From Glebionis coronaria (taxonomy: Eukaryota > Streptophyta > Magnoliopsida > Asterales > Asteraceae): a stretch of DNA of 64,000 bases. Numbering within the stretch: the first letter of the stretch is position 1; every line of letters starts with the position of its first letter. The stretch spans positions 261,551,706-261,615,705 of the forward strand of contig CM046877.1 in the NCBI GenBank assembly GCA_025667525.1, written 5' to 3'. The notes under the pieces are model-generated. The model had not been told where the DNA came from. It was given only the letters and a program-made list of their open reading frames with translations, and made no database searches. Both the position numbers and the translations under genes were made by a program. Below, piece by piece: positions 21,061 to 33,035 of the stretch.

Positions 21061-22077
21061 TTCATTTATCAAACATCTACTTGTATATATCTATGGAAAA
21101 GCAAAATACAAAAATATAAAACATAGAAAAACAAAATAAAAAATGGAAAAATCTTTCAACATACCAAAAATATTCTTCTCGGCATGTCTTTCAGTATCGA
21201 TAATATGGACGTGCCTAGAAATGTCGCTCATTAACGACACGGGTGTGTACATAAAGCTCGAATGAAAGTTTTAAATATTTTTCAAAACATGTCATTTTTT
21301 ATTTTAATAAAGAAAAATGTCTATTTTGGACAATTTTTCCAACAACGGGTAGAGCAATCTATCTTGAGTTGAGCTTGTCACAAAACATTCAACGTTTTGA
21401 GCTCAACACTATGGCTTGTAATCACTTTCATATTGCAACCCGGTTCTATATTCACGGGGGAGTGTACGATTTAGTGCTCTTACCCTCAGCAAAAGAAGAG
21501 AAATCTTCTTACACTTGAGTGGATTCATCAAGACATTCAAAGTCTATGAACCCAAGTTTATGCTTTAGAAAAACCATGTCGCCAAAAAGAATGTATTTTT
21601 CAAAAAGAGTTGAACACAATTTTTTTCAAGAATTTTTCAATGATATTCAAAATCATTCAAAAATTGTGTGTTCAACAACTCCTATCCTCAAAAAGCGAAA
21701 TGTGGATCACATCCGCATAATGACAATTCAATTGGATCAATATTTGAGGGGGGGCTTTCCAAAATCGAAGTTCTTAATGTTGTTGGATATGTTATGTCAA
21801 GACAATTTTTTATGTATCCAACACATTGTGTGTAAGTATCATTTGGTGTTATTCACATAAAAAGCTTTGATGTTCGTGAACATATTCTTCAACGACACTC
21901 TTTTATGTATTCATGAACATTTAGTGTTCGAGTACAATTTTATCAAGAATTTTTCAATGATTATCAAAATCTTTTAAAAATTGCGTGCTCGACACTACAT
22001 AAAATGTTCCAATAATTCATGCTAAGTAAGACACATTTTTCTCCTGAATGTTTTCAAGACTACTTTCCATGATATAC

Positions 22078-22149
22078 TTTAATCAAATTTGGTATCTCTA
22101 ATATCAAACAATTTTATATATTAGAGATAGGGGAGAAAATGTGATTAAA
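22078..22149 (+). other. conserved hairpin in A 3' non-coding region
   Basis: Inner arms TATCTCTAATAT (22093-22104) and ATATTAGAGATA (22118-22129), 12 bp perfect; outer arms TTTAATCA and TGATTAAA. The same hairpin is in B at 33761-33829. Confidence 0.75.
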
Positions 22150-23599
22150 ATGTGATCTATAGACTCAAGCACTTATGGTTACGATCAAATACCCACAACA
22201 TCTTTAATTCATGACGTTATTGGTGTCAAAACGGTGGTTAGGTTTAAGTCCTATGATCCAACCAGAACCAGAGGGATCTTCCCAGGGACAAACCAATAGA
22301 TTATTAGAAGTCCTTAGGAAAGATGGAGTAGAATGTGAACGTAGGTGAATGCCGACTAAGTACTTAAGCTAGCACTGGAACAATCACAACAAGGTACTAG
22401 TAATGACGTCTTGGTAAGCATAGAAGGGGTTGAAGAATGAAAAAGAAATGTAAGGATAAAGAGTGTAAAGAAATTAGCCTCCATACAACTTAGGCAGAAA
22501 CCGGGTCAACACATCATGAAGACAACGCATCATGGACCCATTAATGTAATGCACAACCCTTACCTAGCTACTCAGGCTTATCTCAAAAGAAGTTTGTGTT
22601 ATTCTCACAGAGATCAACACGAATTCTATTAACTTTCTCACTCCGAGATTGTTGATACTGAATAGGTGGCATCTGCTCCAGCCTCCGACCACTAAAAGTG
22701 CACAAATCGAGTCTAGAGCCATGAGATCAATCAAATCACGTTTGGACACACTGATGACGATCAAGAGAGTCCTACGCTATATCCTTGCGATATTTCTAGA
22801 ACACTCAGAGTGATAATACTTAGTATTCACAATGATGAGTGGAAATCCTTCCAGTGTTAACATCAAACAACACTGTGGTAGGCCATGTGTAAGATTCTTT
22901 ATGAATTGAACATATGTAAAACTGAAAATCAACAGTGGTTTGTTTCTTTATCGATTCAAACTCGTTTCAGGTTTCTACGCAATATCTTTATGGTCATACC
23001 AGAACATTCAGAGTGATATTCATTAATATTCCCAGTGACGAATGGAAATCCTTCTAGCGTCAACATCAAACAGCGCTACGGTAGGTGACTTGCGAGATTC
23101 TTTATGGATCAAGCTTGTGTCAACTGGAAAGAAACAATGGTAAGATTCTTTATGAATCAAACTTGTTCTAAGAATTTGAATTGACGACTTTAATCAAGCG
23201 GATATTTATCCAATTGATTCACTCTTTATGTTCGCAGTCTTGCTTTGAGACGGTCGAGTAAAGAGAACGGCTAGTACTACCGCGAAACCCTGTCAAGGAG
23301 ATTCTTAATTGAATCTACCTATCACAGGTACGATATTTAATATCGTGTAACGGTATTCACCGATCGGAGGTAAAACGATACGGATTTAGGACGAATGTCA
23401 AAGCCATTCAGTCCACGTATATGTTATATCTCAAGAAGGTGGCGTTACGATGTACTCAGCAAAGTCGAAGATTCAAAACCACATACTCATGCCCAAAGAC
23501 ATATTCAACAATCAAGAAAGCAAAAGACTTCCGCAACTCTGATGATCAAAATCTTCCTTATCAATTAATGTAGAGGAATGACCTCTCTTCAAAGGAGAT

Positions 23600-23607
23600 T
23601 GTTAGCA
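23600..23607 (+). other. decoy PPT/LTR junction in A
   Basis: AAAGGAGATTGTTAGCAAG imitates the real junction (GGGGGAGATTGTTAGCC) 260 bp upstream of it. The same is seen at 11514 and, in B, at 60102. Confidence 0.55.
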
Positions 23608-23848
23608 AGATTTCAAGATGATGCAAAGTATGAGCATGTGGATAAAGACACGAGATCGTAAGATGGCAAAGACAAGTCAAGAATGATTTGAAGATCTCAA
23701 GTTTAAAAACAAAGTTGGAAAGACAACGACAAAGGCTAAAAGATCACAGCATGATAGAACAAGACTACTATTACACGTTCAAGACTCATTTATGATGAAA
23801 TTCTCAATCTCCATTGATTTCCAAATACCGAAGAGGAATGACCTCACA

Positions 23849-23859
23849 TTGGGGGAGAT
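23849..23859 (+). promoter_or_regulatory. A polypurine tract
   Basis: TTGGGGGAGAT immediately before the 3' LTR start TGTTAGCC. Confidence 0.88.
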
Positions 23860-24089
23860 TGTTAGCCTCAAAATATTGAGTCAAACAAGAATGTTCGGTC
23901 ATAGGTTTATATTGTAACATTTATTATAACGTTGTAATAGTTAGTTAATTAGTCGTGGTTCACGGACTTGGATTTAAGCTACTTAAAGCCCAAAAGATAA
24001 GCCCGACCCATTTAACAATATAGTCCATTAAGGCCACATGCAAGCCCCACTATATAAACCTCTCCTAGCACGTTAGGAGAGGTTGGATC
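23860..24089 (+). repeat. A 3' LTR, left piece
   Basis: Aligns with the first 230 bp of the A 5' LTR. It is cut at GGATC, where B is inserted, and resumes at 60812. Confidence 0.92.
24085..24089 (+). repeat. target duplication GGATC, left of B
   Basis: GGATC directly before the B 5' LTR; the partner is at 60807-60811. In the uninterrupted A 5' LTR this GGATC occurs once, at the matching position. Confidence 0.95.
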
Positions 24090-24455
24090 TGTTAGCCCTA
24101 TATTTTATATAGTCGAACAAGAATGTAATAGGTCATCTTAGTCATTAATGGTCTTGTATTGTAATAGGTTAGTCGGGTTAACCGGGCTTGGACTTTAAGC
24201 TAATATTGTATAAGTTAGGGGCGTAAGCCCAAGCAAAGCCAAGCCCGGCCCAAGGAAACTAAACCCACGGCCCATATGCCAAGGGTATATAAACCCTCTT
24301 CCATGTGTGGAAGAGGGTGTTGGTTACATTTACTTTCTCTCTCTAGTAATAGTTTAATCTTCCAAATCTCTCTTGTTTATCTCTCTACTTTTCTTCTATT
24401 TCTCTCTCTAAATATCTCTCTAAATCTTGTGTTATGGATTCAAATGGGTTTAACA
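24090..24455 (+). repeat. B 5' LTR
   Basis: 366 bp, TGTTAG...TTTAACA, followed by the primer site. TATATAAA at 24286-24293. Confidence 0.95.
24286..24318 (+). promoter_or_regulatory. B LTR TATA box with adjoining palindrome
   Basis: TATATAAA at 24286-24293, then a perfect 10-bp inverted repeat ACCCTCTTCC / GGAAGAGGGT with loop ATGTGT (24293-24318). The arms differ from those in A but the fold and place are the same. The 3' LTR copy has one mismatch. Confidence 0.7.
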
Positions 24456-24457
24456 TT

Positions 24458-24470
24458 TGGTATCAAGAGC
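24458..24470 (+). promoter_or_regulatory. B primer binding site
   Basis: TGGTATCAAGAGC, initiator tRNA-Met type with one extra A compared with C1. Confidence 0.85.
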
Positions 24471-24714
24471 CTATAGTGGATAGGTGATTGAACATTCGTG
24501 TGTTGTGTTCTTGATTTTTCGTGGATATTTTGATATAAAACCCACGTCCAATTTTTATTTTTTTTGTGTTTTTATGGTTTATTCTTGATACAAATCATCT
24601 ACATACTATTGGTAGTGATTTGGTATTGTTACTTTGGTTAAAAACACAAAATTTTTGGGTGCTTGGATCATTTTTAGGCTAAAAATCTTGAATTTGTGGT
24701 GTTTTGTCCGAGAA

Positions 24715-25235
24715 AAGTGCTATATTGCGATCATTTTCTCCATCGCAAAGTTGGAAGGGTTTTATATTCCGATCCGAATATTGCGATCGCAAAAACCCTA
24801 GGGTTTCTACATTGTGATCGAATATTCAGATAGTGTATTCCAATCACTTATTTCGATCGTGGATTGCGATAGCCCCTTGCATCGTACATTGCGATCGGGT
24901 ATACGGCATATTGCGACGTTACTCTGTCAAAATTTTGACAACATTGCGATAGGTATTGCGATCAAACATTCCGACAGGTAACATTTCGATAGGTATTGCG
25001 ATCAAACATTCTGATAGGTAGCATTGCAATAGGTATTGCGATCAAATATTCTGATATGTAACATTGCGATTGAAGTAATAATGCGATAGACTTCAGATTA
25101 CGATAGAGGACACATTGCGACAGAAGGAACATTGTGATAGAGGATATTGAGATAGCAGGGATATTGAAATACAAAGGATATTGCGATAAGAGCGACATTC
25201 CGATGGTATTGCGATGGGTGACATTTTGATGGACA
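24715..25235 (+). repeat. B leader array of ATTGCGAT-type repeats
   Basis: About 25 or more copies of an approximately 8-10 bp unit (ATTGCGATAG, ATTCCGAT, ATTGCGATC), densest at 24940-25215, in the same place as the ATTCCGGAT array in A. The unit has a related core (ATT-S-CGA) but a different consensus. Confidence 0.78.
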
Positions 25236-25562
25236 TATAAATTTTGTTTGAGTTATATTTAGACTTAACCACTATTTAGACTAGTCCCGGAACATAGTTT
25301 ACACGAAGATTAAAAAAATAATAATTAAAAATAAAGAGTTAAAAATGTTGGGTCAAGTAGATTCAATTTTTTTCCCTACTTGTTTTTGGCTATTTCTAAC
25401 TCAATTTCAAATTTTGGCGATACAAAATTTTTCGGCTTACCGTTTTGTCGGACTAAGGAATTTTTTTATCGGACTGAAGATTCTCGGAACACTACGAAAT
25501 TTTAACCACACCTCATCACAACAAATCCACTAAGATCCGTAATCCATTCCCAAGTAATCACC

Positions 25563-26580
25563 ATGTCTAATAACAACAACAACAATGCGACGGCTAATCA
25601 AATTCGTTTGGAACAAGGTGGCAATGGTAATCCACCTGTGCTCACCGCCGGTTGCTACGTTCAGTGGAGATCTTGTTTCCTTAGATTTCTCGACACTAAG
25701 GAGAACCGAACCACTATTCGTCATTGCCTTGAGAACCCATCCCCAGTTTTTGAATTCAGACCCTTAACCACACAAGCAGAGGATGGTACTTTATCAACTA
25801 CATGAGCTATGGAGAATTTCGACACATGTCCTACTGAGAAAAAGAAACTCCTCCAAGCTGAAGCTGATGCTGTGAACTACATACTCACTGGGATTGATAA
25901 CGATATCTATTCCTCGGTTGATGCATGTCCTAATTCTATGGAAATGTGGAATGCTATTCATCGACTGAAGCAAGGTGAGTCGATCAATGTTCAAGATCTC
26001 GAGACTAATCTACTTTGAGAGTTTGTAAAATTCACATCCGAATATGGTGAATCCATTGACTCATATTACTCGAGATTCTACAAAATGATGAATGAGATTG
26101 TCAGAAATCAGTGCACCATCTTAAATCATCATGCTAATGTTCAGTTTCTACTTCAACTCAAACCGGAATGGCAAAGTTTTGTGACTTTGGATAAAAAAAA
26201 GGGAAGATATCAAGACCATCTCCTATCACAAACTTTATGATATCTTGAAACAACATCAGAATGAAGTGAATGAACTTAGGGCTGAAAAGGCATAACAGTC
26301 TGCTAACTCTATTGCTTTTGTGGCTGCTACTTCATCAAAGCCCGTTCACCGTCAACAAACACTTTCCTCACGACCATCCAACTCATCCACCAAACCTTTA
26401 GCTATTGCTAGAAACAAAGCAAAAGAAATTGTCCCCACTCCACGTCCAAAGTATGACACCGAGTCAGATGGAGACACTGATGATGAACAAACTTCAAGGG
26501 ACAAGAAGATTGAGGAACTCATGTCTTTACTTACCACAAATTATAAGAAGATCTACAAACCTACCAACAACAACCTCTGA
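25563..26580 (+). pseudogene. gag: B gag, N-terminal and capsid part
   Basis: Starts MSNNNNNNATANQ, where an AAC run encodes the Asn stretch. Capsid blocks as in A: GCYVQWRSCFLRFLDT, DNDIYSSVDACPNSMEMW, LKQGESINVQDLETNLL, DSYYSRFYKMMNE, LKPEWQSFV. Stops at 25803-25805 and 26016-26018, then a frameshift in an A run near 26197-26205, so the last part is read in another frame to 26580. Confidence 0.83.
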
Positions 26581-29108
26581 TCATCGTCCAATGCTAGATA
26601 GAAGGAAGTTGATCATGCACCAAGGTATGATCGTGAAGCTAGGTATCATAATCAGAGGATGACGAATCAAGTTAGGGCTAGAGATACTATAGGTACTCCG
26701 GTTGTGCAGAAGACTGTGATTAAATGCTTCAATTGAAAATGATTTGGGCACATGCAAGGGAATGCAAGAAGCCAAAACGGGTTAAGGACTCTGGATATCA
26801 CAAGGAAAAGATGTTGATGTGTAAGAAAGAAGAGGCAGGGATTCCACTCACAGTAGACGAAGTTGATTGGCGCGATGACACTGATGATGAAGCCGATGAT
26901 CAAGAGTTGGAGGCACATTATGTGTACATGGCAAAGATTCAAGAAGTGATTCCAGAGACTGCTGACAATTCTGGACCTATCTATAATTCTGAGCCACTTG
27001 AAAAGGTATCATCATACGATAACTATAATGTGTTTGCTAATGAACGACGGCATCCGGAGCAACCAAAAAGCATCAATGACACATATGTAATGGACACGGA
27101 GGATAAAAATATCTCTACGGATTCACAGCATATGTGTAATGATGACGGAAATGCTGTTCAGGATACTGACTCGGACGAGGACCGTGATTTGCTTGCGTCT
27201 ATTATTGAGTCTTTATAATGTGAAATTAATGAAAACAAAGAGGCTAATAAACATTTGAAGCAAGCAAACACATCCTTAGCCGAGGAGATAGACAGGCTTA
27301 AAGAGTGTGATTATGTAAAAGAATCTGATCGTCGAGTTGCAATAGCTAATGGTTTGGTATATGAACGTAAGGTGCTCAACGAAAAATATTGTTCTGAATT
27401 AACACACGAAGTTCATATGTCAAAACAAAAGATATCAGAACTTGAAGAACAACTGCTGCTACATAAACTCTAGATTACTGAATTAGAGCCAGCTAACAAA
27501 GAGCAAACTAAGCTTTATTAAATTCCTGAAGATAAGGATATTGAAAAGGTTCTAGCTTTGGAAAAGAGAGTCGAAACGTTAAACAACATTGTTTACAAAA
27601 CGGGTCAATCTATTCAAACTATGAACATGCTCATCAGAAACATCAAGATGAGTTTTGTTAAGCCTAACTATCTCAAGAAAGTTCAAAGTATTACGCCTGG
27701 TCTTTATGATATCGGTTGCTATAATGATAATCTTTCCCTTATGCTTTCCCCCGACTCCGAAGAAATCCTTCATCGTGACGCAGAACGTCAATCCAACCTG
27801 AATGACTTCATCGCACCTTATGATTATACCGCATGGAATAAGAAACATGTCATTAACTTTGTTCCTCAAAAAGAGCGTTCTTATGAACAAGAGTATTTTC
27901 TAAATATTCCACCAACGGATAATCACATGGAAACAAAAAATTTCTTCAAAAAGGGGTTTAAAAAGCAGTCAATTTTGTTAGAAAAATGAATTTTGGATGA
28001 AAAACGTAAATGGGATGAAAAATGTAAAAGTGTTCAGCAATTTGAGTTTATAAAACAAGGGGTTATAAATTTATACAAAGGTGTTGTCGATTATGAAAAA
28101 GTTTCTAGAGATACCATTTGGAATATTAAACCTCACCCACAAGTAGAAGTCGTCATTCAACAATGTATTGTCCCAACCATCGATGACCTTTCAAACAATG
28201 TGGAAATGTTTTATAATGCTCTCACTGAGGAAATGACAACTGATTTAGGATATGTCAAATCTCTTGAAGATGAAGTTGATTTTCTTCAAACTAAATTAAA
28301 GACACAAGAAACCCAACTTTCTAACGAAATTGATCGACTTTCGCGAGAATTCTATTATATAGACCATCTGAATGTTTTAGTTGTTGATAAATGTCACAAT
28401 CTTGAGGTTGAGCTTTCAAAAAAGGTTGAGTCATACAAAGAACTTGAGAAAAGGTTTTTTAATCTTGAGAAAAGTTTTCACACCCTTGAACTTTCTTCAC
28501 AAAGTGATGATCAATCTCATAATCATAAAAAGTGTCACGAAGTTGCAGCTTCTTTTGTTCGTCAACTGAATGAAAAAGATTTCGACATAAATTATTTGAA
28601 AGCTCAGCTACAAGAAAGGGACATAGCCATCAGTGAGATACAAAAACTCATTGATAAATTGAAAGGAAAGTCTGTTTTGGGTAAACCATCCGCTGTTCGT
28701 CAACCGAATGCGGTTAAATGCCCTAAATCATCTATTTTGGGAAAACCCCCACAGACTTTGCCTAAACTAGGAAGTGATAACACAAATGTGATAGCACCAG
28801 GAATGTATAAGATGAACACTAGGCCCACTTAAACTGGAACATCGTGGTTACCTCAGAATTCTAAGAAAACTAATCAACGCGTGTCTTCTTCTACAGGAGT
28901 AACTCCCACTACTAGCGTTAGCGGACCACAGCTTAAGAGAACTAGAATGCAAGATAGAGTCATGCCTAACAATAGTCAAGGGATGAAGTTGGAAGTAGAA
29001 GACCACCGTAGGAATTTTAAGTTTTCTAAGAATAAAACGTCTGTAACTGCATGTAATGACAGTTTGAATGCTAAGACTTTGAATGTTAAATTTGTTTGTG
29101 TTAAATGA
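26581..29108 (+). pseudogene. gag: B gag, zinc knuckle and long coiled-coil linker
   Basis: The zinc knuckle near 26722-26765 reads CFN-stop-K and then shifts frame by one deleted base before the final Cys; the second Cys codon is TGA. From 26724 to 29108 one frame holds the acidic DDTDDEADDQELEAHYVYMAK block and the coiled-coil linker (LKAQLQERDIAISEIQKL, as in A), with stops at 27216-27218, 27471-27473, about 27519, 27987-27989, 28830-28832 and 29106-29108. The last is in a CVK-stop-GKC patch, matching A's Cys-rich patch. Confidence 0.75.
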
Positions 29109-29162
29109 GGAAAATGTGCTCGTACTTTTAATCATGCTGCTTGTGCTCTTAATCATAATGGC

Positions 29163-29591
29163 GTGAATGCTAGAACTAGGAAGCCTACTCTTGTGCCCAC
29201 TAGTACTAGAAAACCCACAAGAACCGTGAACCAATACACTGTCCAACCACTTAAGAAACTATGTGTGTTAGAATCCACTACTCTGCGTAAGCAAAACAGG
29301 TTAACAAAGCTTTATGAGAACATTATTAGGACATGTAAACGGAGGTACTCGAGATTTACACCACCCGGATACGAATGGGCACCTAAGACAGCCACTATAT
29401 TAATTGGGACTATGAATGTTAGCTTGCCTCTAGAATCTACATCTAGGTTTACTAATATTTTGGACATGGGCTCCCATTTGTCAAAATCTACATTGTCTCC
29501 TAATTCTTATGCAGCTCGTCGAGCTCATTCTCTTCATAATGGACTCTGGGTGCACCAAGCACATGATGGGCAATCTCAAGCTTCTAATTAA
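29163..29591 (+). pseudogene. gag: B gag C-terminal segment, overlaps protease frame
   Basis: 142 residues, same frame as the preceding linker, basic, ending QAHDGQSQASN-stop at 29589-29591. It overlaps the protease-integrase frame, which is +1, by up to 83 bp. A has the same arrangement. Confidence 0.7.
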
Positions 29592-30792
29592 CTTCATGGA
29601 GAAGTTTCTGGGTACGGTACGGTTTGGAAATGATCAGTTTGCACCGATACTCGGATATGGAGATTTGGTTCAAGGGAATATCACTATCACACGGGTTTAT
29701 TACGTCGAAGGACTAAATCACAATTTATTCTCCGTTGGTCAATTTTGTGATGCGGATTTGGAAGTGGCTTTTCGGAAAACTACTTGCTATGTTAGAGACT
29801 ATGATGGGAATGACCTTCTCACAGGTTCTCGTGGTTCTGATCTCTACACAGTAACTCTACAAGACACATCCTCAACAAATCCAATTTGCTTAATGGCTAA
29901 AGCTTCCTCCTCTCAAGCATGGTTATGGCATCAACGGTTATCTCATCTCAACTTTGACACCATCAACTTGCTTTCGAAGAATGATATTGTGACCGGTCTT
30001 CCTAAGTTAAAATTCGTCAAAGACCATCTCTGTTCTTATTATGAGTTGGGGAAAGCAAAACGAAAGTCTTTCAAAACAAAGACTACCCCAAGCTCAAAAG
30101 GACGATTGGAACTTCTACACATGGATTTATGTGGCCCCATGCGTGTAGAAAGTATTAACGGTAAAAAGTATATTCTCGTGATTGTTGATGATTACTCTAG
30201 GTACACATGGACTTTCTTCTTAAGGTCTAAATATGAAACACCGGAGGTTCTCAAAAACTTTCTCAAGATGTTACAACGCAATCTTCAAGCTCAAGTCTTA
30301 ACGGTAAGAACGGATAGGGGTACTGAATTTTTGAACAAGACTTTGCAATCTTACTTTCAAGAAGAAGGTATCGAACATCAAACGTCTATTTCTCGAACTC
30401 CTGAACAAATCGGCGTTGTCGAAAGACGGAACCGTACTTTGGTTGAGCCAGCTCGAACAATGCTCTCTGCATCAAAGTTACCACTATTCTTCTGGGCTGA
30501 AGCAATTGCAACTGCCTGTTATACTCAGAATCATTCACTCGTAATCCCTAGACATGAAAAGACACCTTACCACATCATCAATGACAGGAAACCTAATGTT
30601 AAGTTCTTTCACATATTTGGATCTTTATGCTATATTCTTAAAGACGGTGAGAATCACGACAAGATGAAAGAAAAAGGTGATGCACGTATTTTTGTGGGGT
30701 ATGCTACTTTGTCGAAAGGATATCGAGTCTACAACAAGAGAACAAAGATTATTGTTGAAACAATTCATGTGAACTTTGACGAATTTCCATAG
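29509..30792 (+). CDS. pol: B protease and integrase, open frame
   Basis: 427 codons without a stop. IMDSGCTKHMMGNL protease box, with an ATG at 29539-29541 just before DSG; VQGNITITRVYYVEGLNHNLFSVGQ; integrase HHCC finger LWHQRLSHLNF then LCSYYELGKAKR, in which the second Cys of CX2C is Tyr; core Asp in HMDLCGPM, Asp in VRTDRGTEF and Glu in GVVERRNRT (DDE complete); C-terminal GYATLSKGYRVYNKRT. It ends at TAG 30790-30792 after DEFP, and the frame continues, so this is a truncated piece of pol. The lost zinc ligand makes activity doubtful. Confidence 0.85.
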   Translation: MQLVELILFIMDSGCTKHMMGNLKLLINFMEKFLGTVRFGNDQFAPILGYGDLVQGNITITRVYYVEGLNHNLFSVGQFCDADLEVAFRKTTCYVRDYDGNDLLTGSRGSDLYTVTLQDTSSTNPICLMAKASSSQAWLWHQRLSHLNFDTINLLSKNDIVTGLPKLKFVKDHLCSYYELGKAKRKSFKTKTTPSSKGRLELLHMDLCGPMRVESINGKKYILVIVDDYSRYTWTFFLRSKYETPEVLKNFLKMLQRNLQAQVLTVRTDRGTEFLNKTLQSYFQEEGIEHQTSISRTPEQIGVVERRNRTLVEPARTMLSASKLPLFFWAEAIATACYTQNHSLVIPRHEKTPYHIINDRKPNVKFFHIFGSLCYILKDGENHDKMKEKGDARIFVGYATLSKGYRVYNKRTKIIVETIHVNFDEFP

Positions 30793-31679
30793 ATGGTACT
30801 TGAACAAAACAGCTCAAGTCTCGCACCTCAATGTCCAGCTATGGCACCTACACATAACAGTGTACATCCCGTGCAAGAATGTCAAGAAAATACTCCTACA
30901 GCTGACTCGACGGATAAGACTCAAATGGATGAGTTGGTTGATTTATATGATCCAATGTTTGATGAATATTACTATGGAAACAATCAAGTTGTGTCAAAGC
31001 CTTCCGATGTCAATACTGCTGATACACCCGAACCAAGTCACAAAGACACAACTGCATCTACTTCAGCAACCGTTGCTCAAGAGACAATTCCATTAGATAC
31101 TCAACAAACTCAAGAAACCGTCATACAACCAACATCACCAACCGTCAATGTTGTAGGAGGAAACAACAATCAAGTAGTCGATGCACTGCCTGACGAAGAA
31201 GAATTTGTCAACCCATTCGGTACACCGGTACGCGAAGTGGGAGAGTCTTCTACTCAACATGTTGATCCGTCCAACATGCATAATTTCTACCAAATATATC
31301 CATCCACTCACCATTGGACATGTGATCATCCATTGGAGCAAGTTATTGGAAATCCTTCACAACCGGTTCGAACACGCAGACAACTCGAAACCGATGGCGA
31401 TGTGTGTATGTATGCACTCACCGTGAGTTCAACTGTACCTACAAACATCAAGCAAGCCATGACTGATCATGCATAGATTGAATCAATGAAAGAAGAAATT
31501 CATCAGTTTGAACGTCTAAATGTTTGGGAACTTGTTGACAGAACCTATGGAAAGTCGATGTTAGATTTCAAATGGATCTAGAAAAACAAACTAGATGAAG
31601 AACAAACAATCAACAAAAACAAATCTCGTCTTATGGTTAAGGGATATCGTCAACAAGAAGGATAGATTTCGATGAATCA
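30793..31679 (+). pseudogene. pol: B linker and start of reverse transcriptase
   Basis: Same frame as integrase. A S/T/Q-rich linker, then EEEFVNPFGTPVREVGESS, STHHWTCDHPLEQVIG and RTRRQLETDGDVCMYALTVS, all typical before copia RT. Two Trp codons are TAG: at 31474-31476 (DHA-stop-IES) and about 31578 (KWI-stop-KNK). One base is missing near 31662 (GGATAGATTTC), which shifts into the RT frame. Confidence 0.82.
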
Positions 31680-33035
31680 TTGGCTCCAGTTGCTCGTTTA
31701 GAAGCTGTTAGGATATTCCTTGCTTATGCTGCACATAAAGGCTTCACGGTCTATCAGAAGGACGTTAAAACTGCTTTTCTCAACGGTCATTTGAAGGAAG
31801 AAGTATATGTGAATCAGCCGGAAGGGTTCGTTGATCCTCATCATCCCGACAAAGTATACCGTCTCAAGAAGGCAGTATATGGACTCAAACAAGCTCCAAG
31901 GGCGTGGTACGATGAACTATCAAACTTCTTGGTATCCAAAGGATTCACCAAAGGTTCTATTGATCCTACTCTCTTTATTAATAAATATGGGGATGACATA
32001 TTGCTTGTGCAATTTTATGTTGATGACATCATTTTTGGTTCTACGAACCCAAAACTTTCAAAACGTTTTGAAAAATTAATGCACAACAAATTTGAAATGT
32101 CAATGATGGGGGAGCTAAAGTTCTTTTTAGTCCTCTATATTCATCAATCCCCACGTGGTATCTTGATTAACCAAGCTAAGTATGCTCAAGAGATACTTAA
32201 AAAGCATGGTATGACCACATGTGCTCGCGTTGGTACACCATTGTCGACCACTTCCCTAGACGTTGACTTGTACTCATACCCTATAGATCAAACGCGATAT
32301 CGCAGTATGATCAGGTCACTTATGTACCTTACTTCCAACAGGCATGATATTCATCATGCCACATGCTATTGTGTACGATATCAAGCCAGACCTACCCAAA
32401 AGCACCTCAAAGAGGTTAAACGGAGCTTTCGGTACCTTAAGAATACCATTCACATGCGACTCTGGTATCCGAGGGAAACCGGTTTTTATCTAACAACTTT
32501 TTTAGATTCTGATCACGCAGGTTGCCTTAATAGTCGTAAAAGCACTTCTGGTGGCATCCAATTTCTAGGGGAAGACAAGCTTGTGAGCTGGTCGTCAAAG
32601 AAGCAGGATTGTACCTCCCTCTCATCAGCCAAAGCAGAATATGTGGCTCTATCCGCGTGTTGTGCTCAATTCCTTTGGATGAGAACTCAACTCACGGATT
32701 ATGGCTTCCACTTTGATAAAATACCTATGTATTGTGACTCAAAGTCAGCCATAGCCATATCTTGCAATCCGGTTCAACACTCTTGTACCAAGCACATCGT
32801 AGTAAGATATCGCTTCATCAAGGAACAAGTGGAACGTGGTATCATGGAATTATACTTTGTCAGAACTGAGTACCAGATAGCTGACTTGTTTACAAAAGCC
32901 CTATCTCAAAATAGGTTTTAGTACCTCGTTGGTCGTCTTGGTATGAAGTATATGACTACAGAAGACTTGGAGGTTTTGGCAAATGAAGCTGCTTGGTTTT
33001 CCCTCGTAATGACTTCTAAGCACATCACAGCTTAG
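31680..33035 (+). pseudogene. pol: B reverse transcriptase and RNase H
   Basis: 413 residues open to TAG 32919-32921, then in frame to TAG 33033-33035. [27 protein letters not shown] (Asp kept, Met changed to Lys), [26 protein letters not shown] (YVDD intact), [77 protein letters not shown]. The amber codon replaces the Glu of RFEYLV. There is no true start codon; the block begins after a frameshift. Confidence 0.88.

Larger units (their letters stand above)
21061..23848 (+). other. A long 3' non-coding region
   Basis: 2.8 kb between pol and the polypurine tract with no credible ORF, homologous throughout to 33036-35067 plus 59823-60429 of B. It holds several imperfect hairpins (for example around 21361-21412, 21610-21680, 21775-21830, 22078-22149), PPT-like G tracts near 21455 and 21747, and a roughly 200-bp imperfect tandem duplication at about 22755-23160 that includes the phrase GAGTGATA...GGAAATCCTTC. 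Confidence 0.75.

Noticed and set aside
31680..33035. B RT-RNase H as an intact gene
   Set aside because: It begins after a frameshift with no real start codon and has an amber codon at 32919-32921.
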